In this document: positions 41,465 through 51,870 of the stretch, in pieces
Layout of the letters: every line of letters starts with the position of its first letter
Position numbering within the stretch: position 1 is the first letter of the stretch
Origin: Limnephilus marmoratus
Taxonomy: Eukaryota; Arthropoda; Insecta; Trichoptera; Limnephilidae
Assembly: GCA_917880885.1 (NCBI GenBank)
Contig: OU862919.1
Span: forward strand, 51,497,058 to 51,561,057
Reading direction: 5' to 3'
DNA length: 64,000 nucleotides
Made by a program: the position numbers and the translations under genes
The notes under the pieces: model-generated
Databases searched by the model: none
Told to the model about the DNA's origin: nothing
The model's input: the letters and a program-made list of their open reading frames with translations, nothing else

Positions 41465-42060
41465 AGAAAAGAAGAAGGAGAGATATGTAAATAATATTGT
41501 TAGAGGGAGCGCGCTAATATTAAAAAAGATACTAATTAAGTGAAAATTATGAAAATGTTCAATTTAATTACGACTCGTGGAAAATGTGTTAAAAAAGAAA
41601 AAATGCAAAATTTTCATACTTGCAAAATAACAGAAAAAAATCGAGTGCAGTACACACGCGGTAGAGGTGAAACCTTCATCACACAATCTCAACCAATAGG
41701 AGCATTGACAAGTGAGCTCATAATCAAAGCGGCTTTGTAAAGTTTCATTTCTGTAAGGTTTCATTGTCATCTCTTTCTCTCGCAGGCTGAGTCCTGTAGA
41801 TGAATGTGTTTGTATGTTTTTAATTTCGTTTCCGTTTCATCGAGTTTCAAATCAGGACGATGCTCAACGATGCTTAATTTCAAAAACGTGTTTATAATAT
41901 AATAATTTTCGTTTATTTAATTTTTCAATTTAGCGATTTTTTTCTATCGACGAAATTTCGTATAATTACAGTTTCCGCGTGACAAATGTGTAGAGAATAT
42001 CTTCAGAGAAAAACATATTTTTGTAAGAGCTTCAAAACTTAAAGTGTGCAAGGAAAGTAT
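41465..42060 (+). mobile_element. Family K repeat, copy 2, split by a family D element
   Basis: AGAAGAAGGAGAGATATGTA and GTTAGAGGGAGCGCGCTAAT lie before the D element. GCGATTTTTTTCTATCGACG and GAATATCTTCAGAGAAAAAC lie after it. The same blocks are contiguous in copy 1 (22315-22650). Confidence 0.6.
41634..41886 (-). mobile_element. Family D repeat, copy 5 (nested in K)
   Basis: It begins (plus reading) TCGAGTGCAGTACACACGCG and ends CATCGAGTTTCAAATCAGGA..TTCAAAAACG. All family blocks are present in reverse order. Overlapping 66- and 68-codon frames are repeat-derived. Confidence 0.75.
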
Positions 42061-42464
42061 ATTATAGACTGGTAGAAAGTATGTTATAGACTGGTAGAAA
42101 AGGATGTCGAGTCTTAACACTAAATATAGTAAAATAGTTAAATATATTTTTATTTTATTTGATACTTTAGTAATAAAAGTTGGCTTACGGATTCCGTGAT
42201 AATTTTAGAATAATGATCCGAGCAATAATAACTCATCTCTGTACGTGATTCAGAGGCGAGGAAACGCGCGCCGAGATTTGTGAAACTGAACATGCGTAAT
42301 TTATGCCATTTCGTACTTAATTATTTCCACGTAATAAGTTTGGCGTGGTTCATCAATTAAGGCTTTTAAAACATTACATTATGTTTAAAACATTTATATT
42401 TTATTAGAATAACTCTCTTTATAATAACTTTTGAAAGTTACTCCCATCAGTGTAATGTATCATT
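42061..42464. other. No supported gene
   Basis: AT-rich. A short direct duplication GTATATTATAGACTGGTAGAAA/GTATGTTATAG.. lies at 42057-42100. Confidence 0.45.
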
Positions 42465-42804
42465 GAAGAAAAAGATAATACTAATAAATCTAAACGACAA
42501 CGTGAAAAAGAACATGACATAGAAAAATAAGACGTAGCGGTCGCAATTAGGACTCAAAAATTAACAACTGGGATAAAAATTAGTCGAAGATAATATTGTT
42601 GATTGTGAATTTGAAATATGAGATTGACAAAACTGACTTAAAAGTAAGAGGTCTCAATTGTCGAGTTGGTTGAGGCGCTCGCCCCGGTAAGGCGAGTAGA
42701 CGAGAGATCCTGAGTTCGAGTCCTTGTTGCGACCGTTACCTTTTTATTTTTCTCTGTCTTGTTCTTTTTCATATTTTCGTTTATTAATATTATCTTCTTC
42801 TTCA
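42465..42804. mobile_element. SINE-T inverted dimer, full tails on both sides
   Basis: The right half reads plus: GTCGAGTTGGTTGAGGCGCT (A box region), GCGAGTAGACGAGAGATCCT, GAGTTCGAGTCC (B box), TTGCGACCGTTACC, then the tail ..CATATTTTCGTTTATTAATA..ATCTTCTTCTTC. The left half (42465-42560) carries the same tail and GGTCGCAATTAGGACTC in reverse, with the tRNA-like head largely lost. Outer ends are therefore inverted repeats of the SINE tail. Confidence 0.7.
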
Positions 42805-42954
42805 AAGGTACAATATTATAATCTTGTTTTTAATGTCTGCCCTACTAAAATCTCCCAATGAACACTGGCATTCAATTGAATCTTCTTTTTATTAAGTAAA
42901 CTGTTGTGAATTTTAAAAGCATCAAACCAGAGTCATAGATATTAGAATACCGTT

Positions 42955-43700
42955 CGGGCTACGACCAGGGCCAAACTTCAGCCAGAGGTCCGAAAGGCCC
43001 GGGCATGTATCCCTTACGTTACAAATATTTTAACACATTTACCTGGGCCCCTTATTTTGCGGGCTAGATGCCAAAATGATATAAAATGAAAACATAAAAC
43101 TTGGAAAGAAATATTTCAACAAATTCCTTTAGGTCCACCCCCTCGGAGGGGACCCTTGCTAGATGTCAAAAGAGAGAAAACATTAAGGAAACAGGACACA
43201 CGAAATAATATGTCAATTTTTGAGGACCACAACCTCGGAGGGGGCCTCGGCAGGATTCCAAAATGATACACATCGAGGAAAAATAAACGAATTCCATTCC
43301 TGAAAGATATCAAAATCTCAGAAATCGTCGCTATATAAAGCGGTGAACATCTTTCAAGATTTACCGATCGACGTAAAAAGAGAAAAATATGAAGCGAAGT
43401 GTAATTTTTTACACTAAAATACTAAACACACTTTTGGAACACTTAAAACTGTCCAGAAACTAGAGTTTGGTATGGTGAAGGCTGTCGAACTGTTTTTAAC
43501 TTCCTTAATTTTCACGAGGATGTTCTCAAATGGCGGGGGTGTTCCCTCGGATATTATTAATATAATCCAAATAACAATAATATGATCAATATATTTTTTA
43601 TCCAATAAAAACCGAGAGTTTTATTAGTTACATTTCAAAATAAGGGGGGAGGGGATTTTTTAAGTGCTTACGGCCCCTGGGCTTCTAAGTCCAGGTCTGG
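42955..43700. mobile_element. Possible DNA element with internal ~90-bp repeats
   Basis: CGACCAGGGCCAAACTTCAG..AGGTCCG at the left and CGGCCCCTGGGCTTCTAAGTCCAGGTCTGG at the right are loosely inverted. Inside, GGTCCACCCCCTCGGAGGGG..AGATGTCAAAA (43132-43172) and GGACCACAACCTCGGAGGGG..GATTCCAAAATGATA (43224-43267) are diverged direct repeats, with a third partial unit near 43060. No coding frame. Confidence 0.35.
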
Positions 43701-43914
43701 CTACCGCCAATACTGCAGAGCTTCGAAGCTGTTTGCCCAAGGTTGCATCCCCATATTCGTTTCATTCATGAAGCATATGATCGTTGGTCCCTAGAAACAA
43801 CTCCATCGTTCAAATATCCTTTAGCGTGATAATTTCTATTAGGTAGAAAAATATAAAATAACTGCGTACCTATGCTCCAAATCACGAGCATGTACCATTC
43901 ACGAGCACGAGAAT

Positions 43915-43954
43915 GTATCATTCACGAGCAGAGTTTTCTGCTCGTGAATGATAC
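43915..43954. repeat. Perfect 18-bp inverted repeat, 4-nt loop
   Basis: GTATCATTCACGAGCAGA (43915-43932) and its exact reverse complement (43937-43954), loop GTTT. Upstream, ACCATTCACGAGCACGAGAA is a direct partial copy of the arm. Confidence 0.85.
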
Positions 43955-44420
43955 GGTTGTATCGAAACCGGTCGCGGAAAAATTAAATTTAAGTAACAAA
44001 TGTACATTTAATAAAACTCTTCAAAAAACAAAATGTATATTTATATTTTTCTCTTATTGAATAAATAAAACCGACATTTTAAAAAGAAGGTACTTAAATA
44101 CCTACCTAATTAATTATGAACCTATATTTAAAATTTCAAATAAGGACGTATGCAAATTGTCCAAATAAACGCCACTACCTCAATGACAATTCAAACACAA
44201 CGATTTCGATTTGAAAAAATAATCCCTACAGAATCAGCCAAAGCCATCTAGCCAAAGTAAGACTTGCTGGAATAATAAAGTGGATATAGCAGACTTTTGA
44301 AAACGGAAACCGAATGCACAAACAAATTTAATCTCAGACAAAAAGCAAATCGGTCGTGTTAAAACAGGTTCAATCAAATACATGAAGGTAGGTATTATTA
44401 GGAATATTAAATTTGAATTT
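43955..44420. other. No supported gene
   Basis: AT-rich unique sequence without frames or repeats worth naming. Confidence 0.45.
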
Positions 44421-44704
44421 GAAAAAACATCGAGTGCAGTTCACACACGGTAAAAGTGAAACCTTCACCCACACAATCTCAACCTATGGGAGCCTTGAAA
44501 AGTGAGCTCATAATCAAAGCGGCCAATGCGCGCAACTTGACAGAGCGCGACCCTTTCTAGATGTACGTAGGTAAGGTTTCATTCTATCTCATTCTCTCGC
44601 ACGCTAAATCCTATAGATGTATGTGTTGGTCTCTTTTTAGTGTCACTCCTTTCCGTTTCGTCGAGTTTCAAATCACAACGCTAAAGAAGGTTTCACTTCA
44701 AAAA
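44421..44704 (-). mobile_element. Family D repeat, copy 6 (longest)
   Basis: Both ends contain GTGAAACCTTC / GAAGG.TTTCAC as ~12-bp inverted repeats, a few tens of bases inside the 3' end (AACATCGAGTGCAGTTCACA) and near the 5' end (GGTTTCACTTCAAAAA). This copy has an extra GCGCAACTTGACAGAGCGCG segment in the middle. The subterminal inverted repeat favours a MITE-like element over a SINE. Confidence 0.75.
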
Positions 44705-45257
44705 TTATTTTGTCTTTCATTAAAATATTCTGATCGAAAAATGTTTAGTTTTTGACGTAAAAAATACAGAAAGACAATAATTGATATAAACAGACTCCAA
44801 TAGAATGCCGATAGACACAAATAATTATTACACTGCGGCTTATAACCGACGGTTAACGTTAATCTTACACTGAACAAACGTCCGTTGTAGTACAAAGACT
44901 AATAATGAACACCGCTGCGTTCTGTTTTTCCTTTTCAGATTAATTCAGTTAATTTATTGCAGTCAATATGAAATTCCTAACGTTTCCCTGTAGTCTTTGG
45001 TTGCCGCTACTCGTAAGTTTCAATAGGACAAAGAGATAATAATTATATTACTATGCGGAAATCGGCGACTTACGAATCCCTGTTAATTGATTATATTTTC
45101 TACACTGCATTAGGTACAAGCAAGTGGCGTGCAATGTCCTCTGTTAATACTTTCATGATATTATACAAAATACGATTCAGTAGCTAGCCTGGAGCTATAA
45201 TCGGTATAAATGTTTTCATTATCTTATGGTGCCACCAGAGGTTGGCACTCCCACCAG

Positions 45258-45959
45258 TTAAGATGAAGCCATACTAAATAATGCAAAATCATACAAAATC
45301 ATATGTTTTTATTTTGAAAATTGGATTGCTTATATTATAGATGCTTCATTTAAATACTGCGTGTAGAACATATCTTGACCCTTAAAAATGTGGGTCAGTT
45401 TTTTATAAGTCTTTTAATAAGCTTATAAAAAAATAAAGTATAAAGTCTGTAAAAAAACACTTTCAAGTCCTATAAACCCCTTTTCGGATATGGTTTTATT
45501 GTTTAATGTGGCAAATTCAGTATTTTTTTATAATAATCGCAAAAAAATAATTCATATTTACCCCCGAAGTTCACAAAATACAATAAAATATGCATTTTCG
45601 CGTTGTTATTTTACAATACCGCCGGCAGTAGACGAATTTGGATTTTCAAAATGAACTCTATGCCTTCCACCGGAGGACTACGTAACTTCTCACGCCCGTT
45701 TTTTATCAGTTCGCCCCCGGACGGAGCGGGGAACGGATGTTAGGCTCCGCGTCGCTGTGTTCCGTGAAATCAATTTTAAAATTTTTTTTTTATTTTAATA
45801 AACCATACGTAAAAATGAGTCAGTGTTTTTTACACAGGCCTTTACGAAATCAATCTGTAAAAAAAATTCTCAAATCCAAAAACTCTATTTTTAAACTCCT
45901 CTCATAAAAGGGCGTGAATTCCGATTTAGATTTTTTCCTGAACTATTGGACCGCCTTAA
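45258..45959. mobile_element. Family J element, copy 2: TTAA-bounded, 702 bp
   Basis: TTAA at 45258-45261 and 45956-45959. It is collinear and in the same orientation as copy 1: AATACTGCGTGTAGAACA, CCCCTTTTCGGATATGGTTT, ATAATCGCAAAAAAA, GTTTTTTACA..GCC/GCGTT.ACGAAATCAA. The GC-rich middle (45690-45765) is more diverged. Confidence 0.75.
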
Positions 45960-46133
45960 GTGAGTTTTGATGCCACAATAAAATGATTTAAAGTAAAAAA
46001 AATAATTTACTTTTTGATCACTAATTTATAGAGAAATGATAACACTAGTGACTAGCACAGATTTCATAGGATGCCGTGGACATTAGTGAACTCAGCGTTT
46101 AACGCCTCGGGCTCTTTGTTCGCTTTTGGGAAC

Positions 46134-46540
46134 ATCTTTTAGAGCACAGGCGTCAGGGGGGAATGCTGTCCTTGTTCTACCGGTATTACAAGATGCTCCG
46201 AGGAGCTAGCATCATTGATCCCCTCGGCACCGGTGCATAGTCGGGAAACACGCCAAACACGCGCCCAACATTTGTCCACGGTTGACATTAGTCACATGAG
46301 TCACAGGTCGTTTCTACGATTCGTTCTTGAGTTCATCAGCTCGGCTGTGGAACGATTTGCCAGACTCTGTGTTTTCTGCCTCCTACTACATGGGTCTATA
46401 GGTAGTAGTCACTTCGAGACCCATGTTCACTCCTTCCTCTCCTCGAAAAGACCCTCCACACAACTTCTTCAAAGATGACATAGGCCCTTAGGGAAATTAT
46501 TTTTCTTAGGACCTCCTGTGTGGAGTTAATGTAAAAAAAG
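46134..46540 (+). mobile_element. LINE-B 3' end, nested in G2
   Basis: TAGAGCACAGGCGTC..GGAATGCTGTCCTTGTTC, HSRETRQTRAQHLSTVD in frame at 46233, GGAACGATTTGCC and the tail GGCCCTTAGGG..CTTAGGACCTCCTGTGTGGA with ATGT plus A's. Frameshifts are present. G sequence rejoins directly after the A run. Confidence 0.75.
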
Positions 46541-46829
46541 TCTCATTGGTATCATAGAAATCATTGTGTCTCCCTTATTATCACGGTCAGAAATATGATC
46601 TAAACGGTATTAGAAAGAGAAAACACCACGCTTTTTATGAAAATCTAAAACTTAACCACAAAATAATTAAATTGTACACCCTTCTGATACCAAAACTTCC
46701 GAGCGAAATTTGAAAAAAAAAATGAAACTTTGGAAATTTTCACTCATTATTTTCATACGAAACGACAAAAAGTAAAGTGACGATAACGTTTATAACACTC
46801 TTCATTACATAGTATAAAATGAAGTCGCT

Positions 46830-47092
46830 CAAAATGTATATGCGTATTAATCTTTTAAACTACGCATCGGATTTTCATGCGGTTTTCACCAATAGATAGA
46901 GTGATTCAAGAGAAAGGTTTATATGTATAATACATGCTTATTATAGTAGAGAAAAGCCGAGAACTTCAAATATTCAATTCAGGCAGCGGGCAGCTGGCAG
47001 CAGGCAAGCGGGTGGTGTGGATTTTTTTAAAGATTGGGTAATGGCGTTGTGCTTCGTTACCCACAGCAACGTGTGGCCGGGTCTGCTAGTTT
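46830..47092 (-). mobile_element. TAGCTG-type repeat, copy E6 (inverted), nested in G2
   Basis: In reverse it reads AGCAGACCCGGCCACACGTT at the start and ATCCGATGCGTAGTTTAAAA at the end, matching E2 (start ACCCGGCCACGC; AAATCCGTTGAGTAGTTT). The CAGCGGGCAGCTGGCAGCAG segment is a GC-rich insertion relative to E2. Confidence 0.65.
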
Positions 47093-47773
47093 CTAATAAA
47101 ATATGTTGGTGTTTTTATTTTTTTTTCGCAAAAAACTCACTCAGTAATTTTTGAAAAAACGTAAGGTGAGCCATTTAAAAAAAACAAAAATTTTTCAATT
47201 GAAAATTTAAATTTTTCAAAAATTAGACATTTATTTTGAAATATACAATTTGAAAGGGGCGATTCCGCTATAGACGATTCTTGACATTAATTTTTAAATC
47301 GCAGTATTTGTTACTTTTTTGATATCAGTGCAAAGAAGAAAGTCAATATTTGATAATAAAAAAAAAATTTGGATTTTACTTCATATTGAAATTTTTGGCG
47401 CGCTTTGAAACATTATCATTCGAAGAATCGATATGTATACTGCAAAATCACACCGTGCAACACTGGCGCGAAACAGCTGTTACCTATAGTTTGAGGTTAT
47501 ATTTTACTGCTAAAAGTGTAGTGACAATACTTATTTATATTTATGTGTCGAAAAAAGTAAGTACTTTTTGTTATTTTTTAAGCATCATTGACTACAAGAA
47601 GTCACTGTTAGCTGGTTACCCCCGCAATGCAAAAAGATTCTGTTGTTCACAGAAATAAAGTACTAAGATTTTGAAACTTTGTAAAAGAAAGTAGAAATCA
47701 AAGGCAAACTTAAATCAATCGTTCTTAAGAGTATAATGTTAGCTGAATTGAAATAAACCTTTACTTAAATTGG

Positions 47774-47810
47774 TTGCACCCGCGATGTGATGTTAGAATC
47801 GCGGGTGCAA
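47774..47810. repeat. 13-bp inverted repeat of the GCACCCGCGAT motif
   Basis: TTGCACCCGCGAT (47774-47786) and ATCGCGGGTGCAA (47798-47810). Single related motifs occur at 47614, 48901, 49108 and 49277. Confidence 0.7.
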
Positions 47811-47892
47811 TTCTTTGACAACTACCCTTATTGAGTCATTTATCGTATATTTTATTGTTTTGTTCTGTCTTGAATAATAATATACGCTGTGT

Positions 47893-48450
47893 ATGAATGG
47901 TAATTTTTGTTTAATAAGGGTTTTTTTATGTTATATTCCCCTTTCTTATAGAAAATGGGTTAAAATGACAGAAGAACAACGAAAAGAGACCGCTTCATGG
48001 AAATATATAATATATAATATAGGTATAGGTGAAAATTTAAAGAAAATTCTTTTTCATATTAGTAAGAAAAGAAGATGTTGAAGGGTCATATTGGATGATA
48101 AATGGGAAGGGCTTAAAAATATACCAGGCATTCAATCAAAACATTTCATTCAATCTGAAGTCGGTGATAGCATTTCTCATCTCAAATGCACATTGGTTTT
48201 GAAATCTCCAAAAACCACCATTGAAACAGAAAGTGATTGAGACGATAAAGACGATAAGTGATTGTGATTGATAAATTACAAAATACTAAAGGCAATTCTG
48301 TTTCCTGATGTATCTGTGCCTTCAGTATCAGATCAGATTAAATCCTTCGTTTCACCTAAAACAAAATTGCGCATTTCTGATGTTTATAGAGATTCAGGCG
48401 ACGAATCCTTAAATGACGAAGCTCCAATGTCTCTTCAACTCTCAAAATAA
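47893..48450 (+). pseudogene. Decayed ORF of unknown family
   Basis: One frame carries a coherent protein-like sequence through four stops (at 48079, 48238, 48259 and 48265). It has a charged start (KWVKMTEEQRKETASW), a KHFIQSEVGDSISHLKC stretch, an acidic ETESD.DDKDDK segment, then SVPSVSDQIKSFVSPKTKLR and SGDESLNDEAPMSLQLSK to TAA at 48448-48450. That all pieces stay in one frame argues for a real former gene rather than chance. I do not recognise it. It sits inside the candidate long G element, so it may be cargo or part of its transposase. Confidence 0.4.
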
Positions 48451-48454
48451 CCAC

Positions 48455-48547
48455 AGACCCTCAGCACAGCATCCCTAAAGATGACACAGACCCTGATGGG
48501 AATTATTTTTCTCAGAGCCTCCTGTGTGGAGTTAATGTAAAAAAATT
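48455..48547 (+). mobile_element. SINE-A/LINE-B tail fragment
   Basis: CCCTCAGCACAGCATCCCTAAAGATGACACAGACCCTGATGG..CTCAGAGCCTCCTGTGTGGAG in short pieces, then TTAATGT plus A's. Only the shared 3' tail is left, so it cannot be assigned to the LINE or the SINE. Confidence 0.65.
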
Positions 48548-48560
48548 GTTTTTTTTTTTA

Positions 48561-48605
48561 ATCTTAATTATATTAATTATTTAAGATAATTAATATGATT
48601 AAGAT
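48561..48605. repeat. AT-rich 19-bp inverted repeat (one mismatch)
   Basis: ATCTTAATTATATTAATTA (48561-48579) and its inverse at 48587-48605, spacer 7 nt. Confidence 0.7.
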
Positions 48606-49043
48606 ACCAAAAGATATTAACATTAATTAAATAATTATGAAAATCGTAAATGATGTAGCAGACGTGCATTTTGAAGATTTTTCTGAAGTTGGAAATGCCA
48701 AAGAAAAAGATTGATGGAAATAATTTGTTCATGGAATTTTCGGCGAATATTGACGTTTTGGAAAAGAAATAATTAACATAAATTACAAAGAAGTGTACTG
48801 ATTAGTCAAAAGCATTATTTGATCTTTTATTTCGTTCCCCTATAGGTTTTTCTTGATGTTTATATCCACTTAAATTGGACGGGTTGCACGATAATTTGAT
48901 GTTGCACCCGCAATTGCTTCAAAAGCGAATGATTCATTATTTATATTTTATTCCCTATATTTTTTTTAAATTTTGTAGTTGATTATCTTAACGCCTAACA
49001 AAATATAAAGGCATAACATAATAAATATTTCACAATTAACAGA

Positions 49044-49098
49044 CTTTTGTTTTGTCTTACGATCTGGAAAGGTTCCAGATCGTAAGACAAAACAAAAG
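49044..49098. repeat. Perfect 26-bp hairpin, 3-nt loop
   Basis: CTTTTGTTTTGTCTTACGAT continuing to CTGGAA (49044-49069) is exactly complementary to 49073-49098; the loop is AGG. It is the longest perfect palindrome with a minimal loop in the window. Its perfection implies recent origin or maintenance. Confidence 0.9.
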
Positions 49099-49829
49099 GC
49101 CAAATTTGTTCCACCCGCGATAGCACTTTGAACCTCCCTCCTGACTCTTTAAATATTTCAATAAAATTCTTATAAACGAATACAAAGTGAACGCGTTAAA
49201 ATGTAGCTCTTGCAAGAATAATTTAATGTAAAATGTTTTTTATTTTATCATTAGGAAGCTTTACATGCGTCTAAATGTTGCCCCCGCGATTATGGAATCG
49301 CCCAAAGCATATTTCATCGCTTTTCAAAAATATTGTTAGTTTTTGGTCAGGTTTAGAAATATTTAATTTATGTGAATTGTATTGCAAGTTGGAAATGTTT
49401 TGACCTTCTGACATAGTCCGCCCTAGGCCTGCAGGGTTAGGTTAGGTTAGCACTGTGAAGAATATTCCGTAATCTGTTTTTCTTTAATATAAGTTCAACC
49501 CAATAATCTCGTCCTGGTTATTTAAAAAGAATATGTGATATTCTATAAAAAACATTATGCCTTAAATTGATATCGAAACTGCGTATTAATCTATGAACCT
49601 TATCATAATTAAAACACAAATAATTAATCTTTTTCCTACTTATTTTATTTTTATGTTCACAAATTGTTAATTTGGTGTAATGAAAATAGACTTTACTTAA
49701 ATATCACAAAATGTCAATAGTTAGATTTTCCCGAATAAAAAATCTAGTTATCTTTGATTACAACATTGATAACAATACTCTCGAGACGTTAACGCAAATT
49801 AGGGCATCACTTTTCAATCAAATCTTTCA

Positions 49830-50480
49830 TTTGTTAACCACATAACAGAAATCTCTAATAATGGCTTAAACATGTTGGGATTTATAACTAGGCTAACTAG
49901 AAATTTTAACAGCATAAAGTGTATTAAACTGTTATATTTTGCATATAGTAGAAGTCAACTTGAATACAATTCTCCCGCCTGGAACCCATATTATAATATA
50001 CATGTACAAGCTGTTGAAAGAATACAAAACAAATTCTAATATTTTCTTAATTTTAAAATGGGTATTCCAGCAATTATGTTGAACTACAACACTATTTTAA
50101 ATGATATGACTTATGCTCAAATTGTCAGACAGAAGAATTTTCGCTGACTTGGTATTTCTGTATAAAATTGTAAATGATTTAGTTGACAGTCCGGTATTGC
50201 TCGAATTGATAAGCTTCCGGATTCCACTACGTAATACTAGAAGTCAGGATTTATTTCAGTGCAGTAATTCTGGAACTAACAACCATATGTATTCCTCTTT
50301 GCCCAGAACACTAATGGAGAGAAACAATTATTACCAAGTCAGTGAACATCTTCAATTTAACTTTAAACAAATATAAAATATTGTAACGGAGGCAGTTCTC
50401 TTATGTACAATAAATACTGTGTATTTCTTACTATTCATATGTAAAAGCCCCGAAAAAGGGCGTTAATAAATAAATAAAAA
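49830..50480 (+). pseudogene. LINE 3' end (jockey/CR1-like), frameshifted
   Basis: It encodes MLGFITRLTRNF, then LLYFAYSRSQLEYNSPAWNP and VERIQNKF, the same thumb region as the 23.4-kb RT frame (LYFSLVRSRLE..LIWNP). A stop and frameshifts follow, then FLYKIVNDLVDSPVLLELIS..PLRNTRSQDLF..R..NNHMYSSLPR, the usual LINE C-terminus. The 3' end has a GCCCCGAAAAAGGGC mini-hairpin and a (TAAA)n tail. It is 5'-truncated, lacking the catalytic domain. Confidence 0.75.
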
Positions 50481-51140
50481 GAAATTGACCGTACCTGAAG
50501 AAAAAAAAACTTGTTCACCACGACGAGCACGCATTTCAGTTGTCGCGATGGATTAAATCAACGATTTAAATTTCCATAAATTTAGCACCCAGCGATTATC
50601 AGCTAATCCTTAAGCTCAAAAACATGGCTCGAAGAGCAAAAATTTCAGAGCAACGAGGAATTCATCGGCACTGTAAGTGGGAATTTTGAGGAGCTCGACG
50701 GATCGCACTATAAAGTTAGTATCACAGTTTTGAAGCATCCATTGCTGTGAAAAATGGAGACTGCATGGTGACATAAGCATGGAGACTATGCTGATAAATA
50801 AAAGCGAAAAAACGGTGTTTGCTTTGGAAATTTGAATATACTGAAAATTTTCACTCCACCCTCGTATATCCCTGTTCTCAGGTAACATGAACACTTTCTA
50901 CTTAAAACCACCCAACCTCTGACGAATATTCCTCAAACACGAAAAGCTTCTATACATTCTACATTAATTTGGCCTTCCAATACCCTTTCCATGACTATTT
51001 TTAGTATGTTGCACTTGTTGCATCATAAGACATTGTCGTTAATTACGATTTTTATTAGCTCTTTATCCTTTTAGACTACTCCTAGAACCTTTTCGTTTGC
51101 GTCTGGTACAATACTTGTACCGTCACATTAGTACATTTCT
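50481..51140. other. No supported gene
   Basis: A 92-codon minus-strand frame (50616-50894) has no recognised motif and no second copy. Composition is slightly less AT-rich than average. Confidence 0.4.
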
Positions 51141-51489
51141 CTTTTTTCCATTAGCTCCACCTAGGAGGCCCTGTGGAAAAAAATCTCTCAAGGCCTATGT
51201 CATCTTTCTAGGGGGTCTTTTAGTGTTAGGAAGTTCTGGGAAGGAAAAAGGTATGAGAGATTGGTAGAATTCTGGGGGTCAATGCGCTAGGAGTGACGAT
51301 CGTATGAATCATCCCTTCCTGCACTGCGGTGCAAGGCGATGGGACGATAAAATCCAGCTAGAGTAATCAAAAGGTCTCCCTCAACCAATTAACCCCACCA
51401 CATGACACGTGCACCACTGCTAAGTCATAAAACGTAGCGAAACACTTAGGGTGACCTATTGTAGGAGAGTTGGCACCCGCCTCCAAAAT
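51141..51489 (-). mobile_element. SINE-A, diverged minus copy
   Basis: From TTTTTTCCATTAGCTCCACC and AGGAGGCCCTGTGG..TCTCAAGGCCTATGTCATC to GTGACCTATTG..GTTGGCACCCGCCTCCAAA. One side of the hairpin stem has mutated (CTGTGG) without its partner, so the stem is broken here. Confidence 0.7.
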
Positions 51490-51679
51490 TTCACACCTAA
51501 ATTTTTCAGTAGGTACATCAAAATTGCATTCAGGTCGCAGGCTAAGGTTTTTGGTTTTTGTTTAATTGCTGAACATTTGGATTTGTTAATAATCATTCTG
51601 TTATATTTGCTACATTTTCTGGCGTCGCTCACCCGACTGTCAATTTCATGGATATCATTTCAAGCAACGTTTTAATTAT

Positions 51680-51870
51680 GAAAGAGCATCTTCCACTATG
51701 GAACATGCCGCAAATATACGATTTATTATTTTACACGAATTAATAGTGAAATAACAAATATTAATCAAATAAAATTTATTTGCGTACGCCAGGATTCGAT
51801 CCCGTGAACTTCGGATTGCGAGTCATGATCCTGACCCCTCGACCCACTGATCCGACACAAAAATTATTTG
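51680..51870 (-). mobile_element. SINE-C head with tRNA-like promoter
   Basis: On the minus strand: GATCAGTGGGTCGAGGGGTC, ATCATGACTCGCAATCCGAA, then CACGGGATCGAATCCTGGCG (B box GGATCGAATCC). The body follows: AAATAAATTTTATTTGATTA..GCGGCATGTTCCATAGTGGA. It stops near AGATGCTCTTTC, so the 3' half is missing. The tRNA-like head marks SINE-C as a tRNA-derived SINE. Confidence 0.65.

Larger units (their letters stand above)
46096..49445 (+). mobile_element. Family G element, copy 2: possible longer member (~3.3 kb) with nested insertions
   Basis: The left part has TTAACGCCTCGGGCTC..TTGTTCGCTTTTGGGAAC as in G1. After a LINE-B insertion (46134-46540) comes CATAGAAATCATTGTGTCTC, and GTAAGGTGAGCCATTT near 47160. 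Sequence matching the G 3' end (AATATTT..TTGACCTTCTGAC..GGCCTGCAGGGTTA) appears only at 49350-49440. The 2 kb between (47.26-49.33 kb) either belongs to a longer, formerly coding G element or is a separate insertion. It holds the decayed frame 47893-48450 and several hairpins. Confidence 0.45.

Noticed and set aside
49434..49455. Interstitial telomere repeat (TTAGG)n
   Set aside because: Only about three units of GGTTA here and three CCTAA units at 10150-10165; short enough to be chance.
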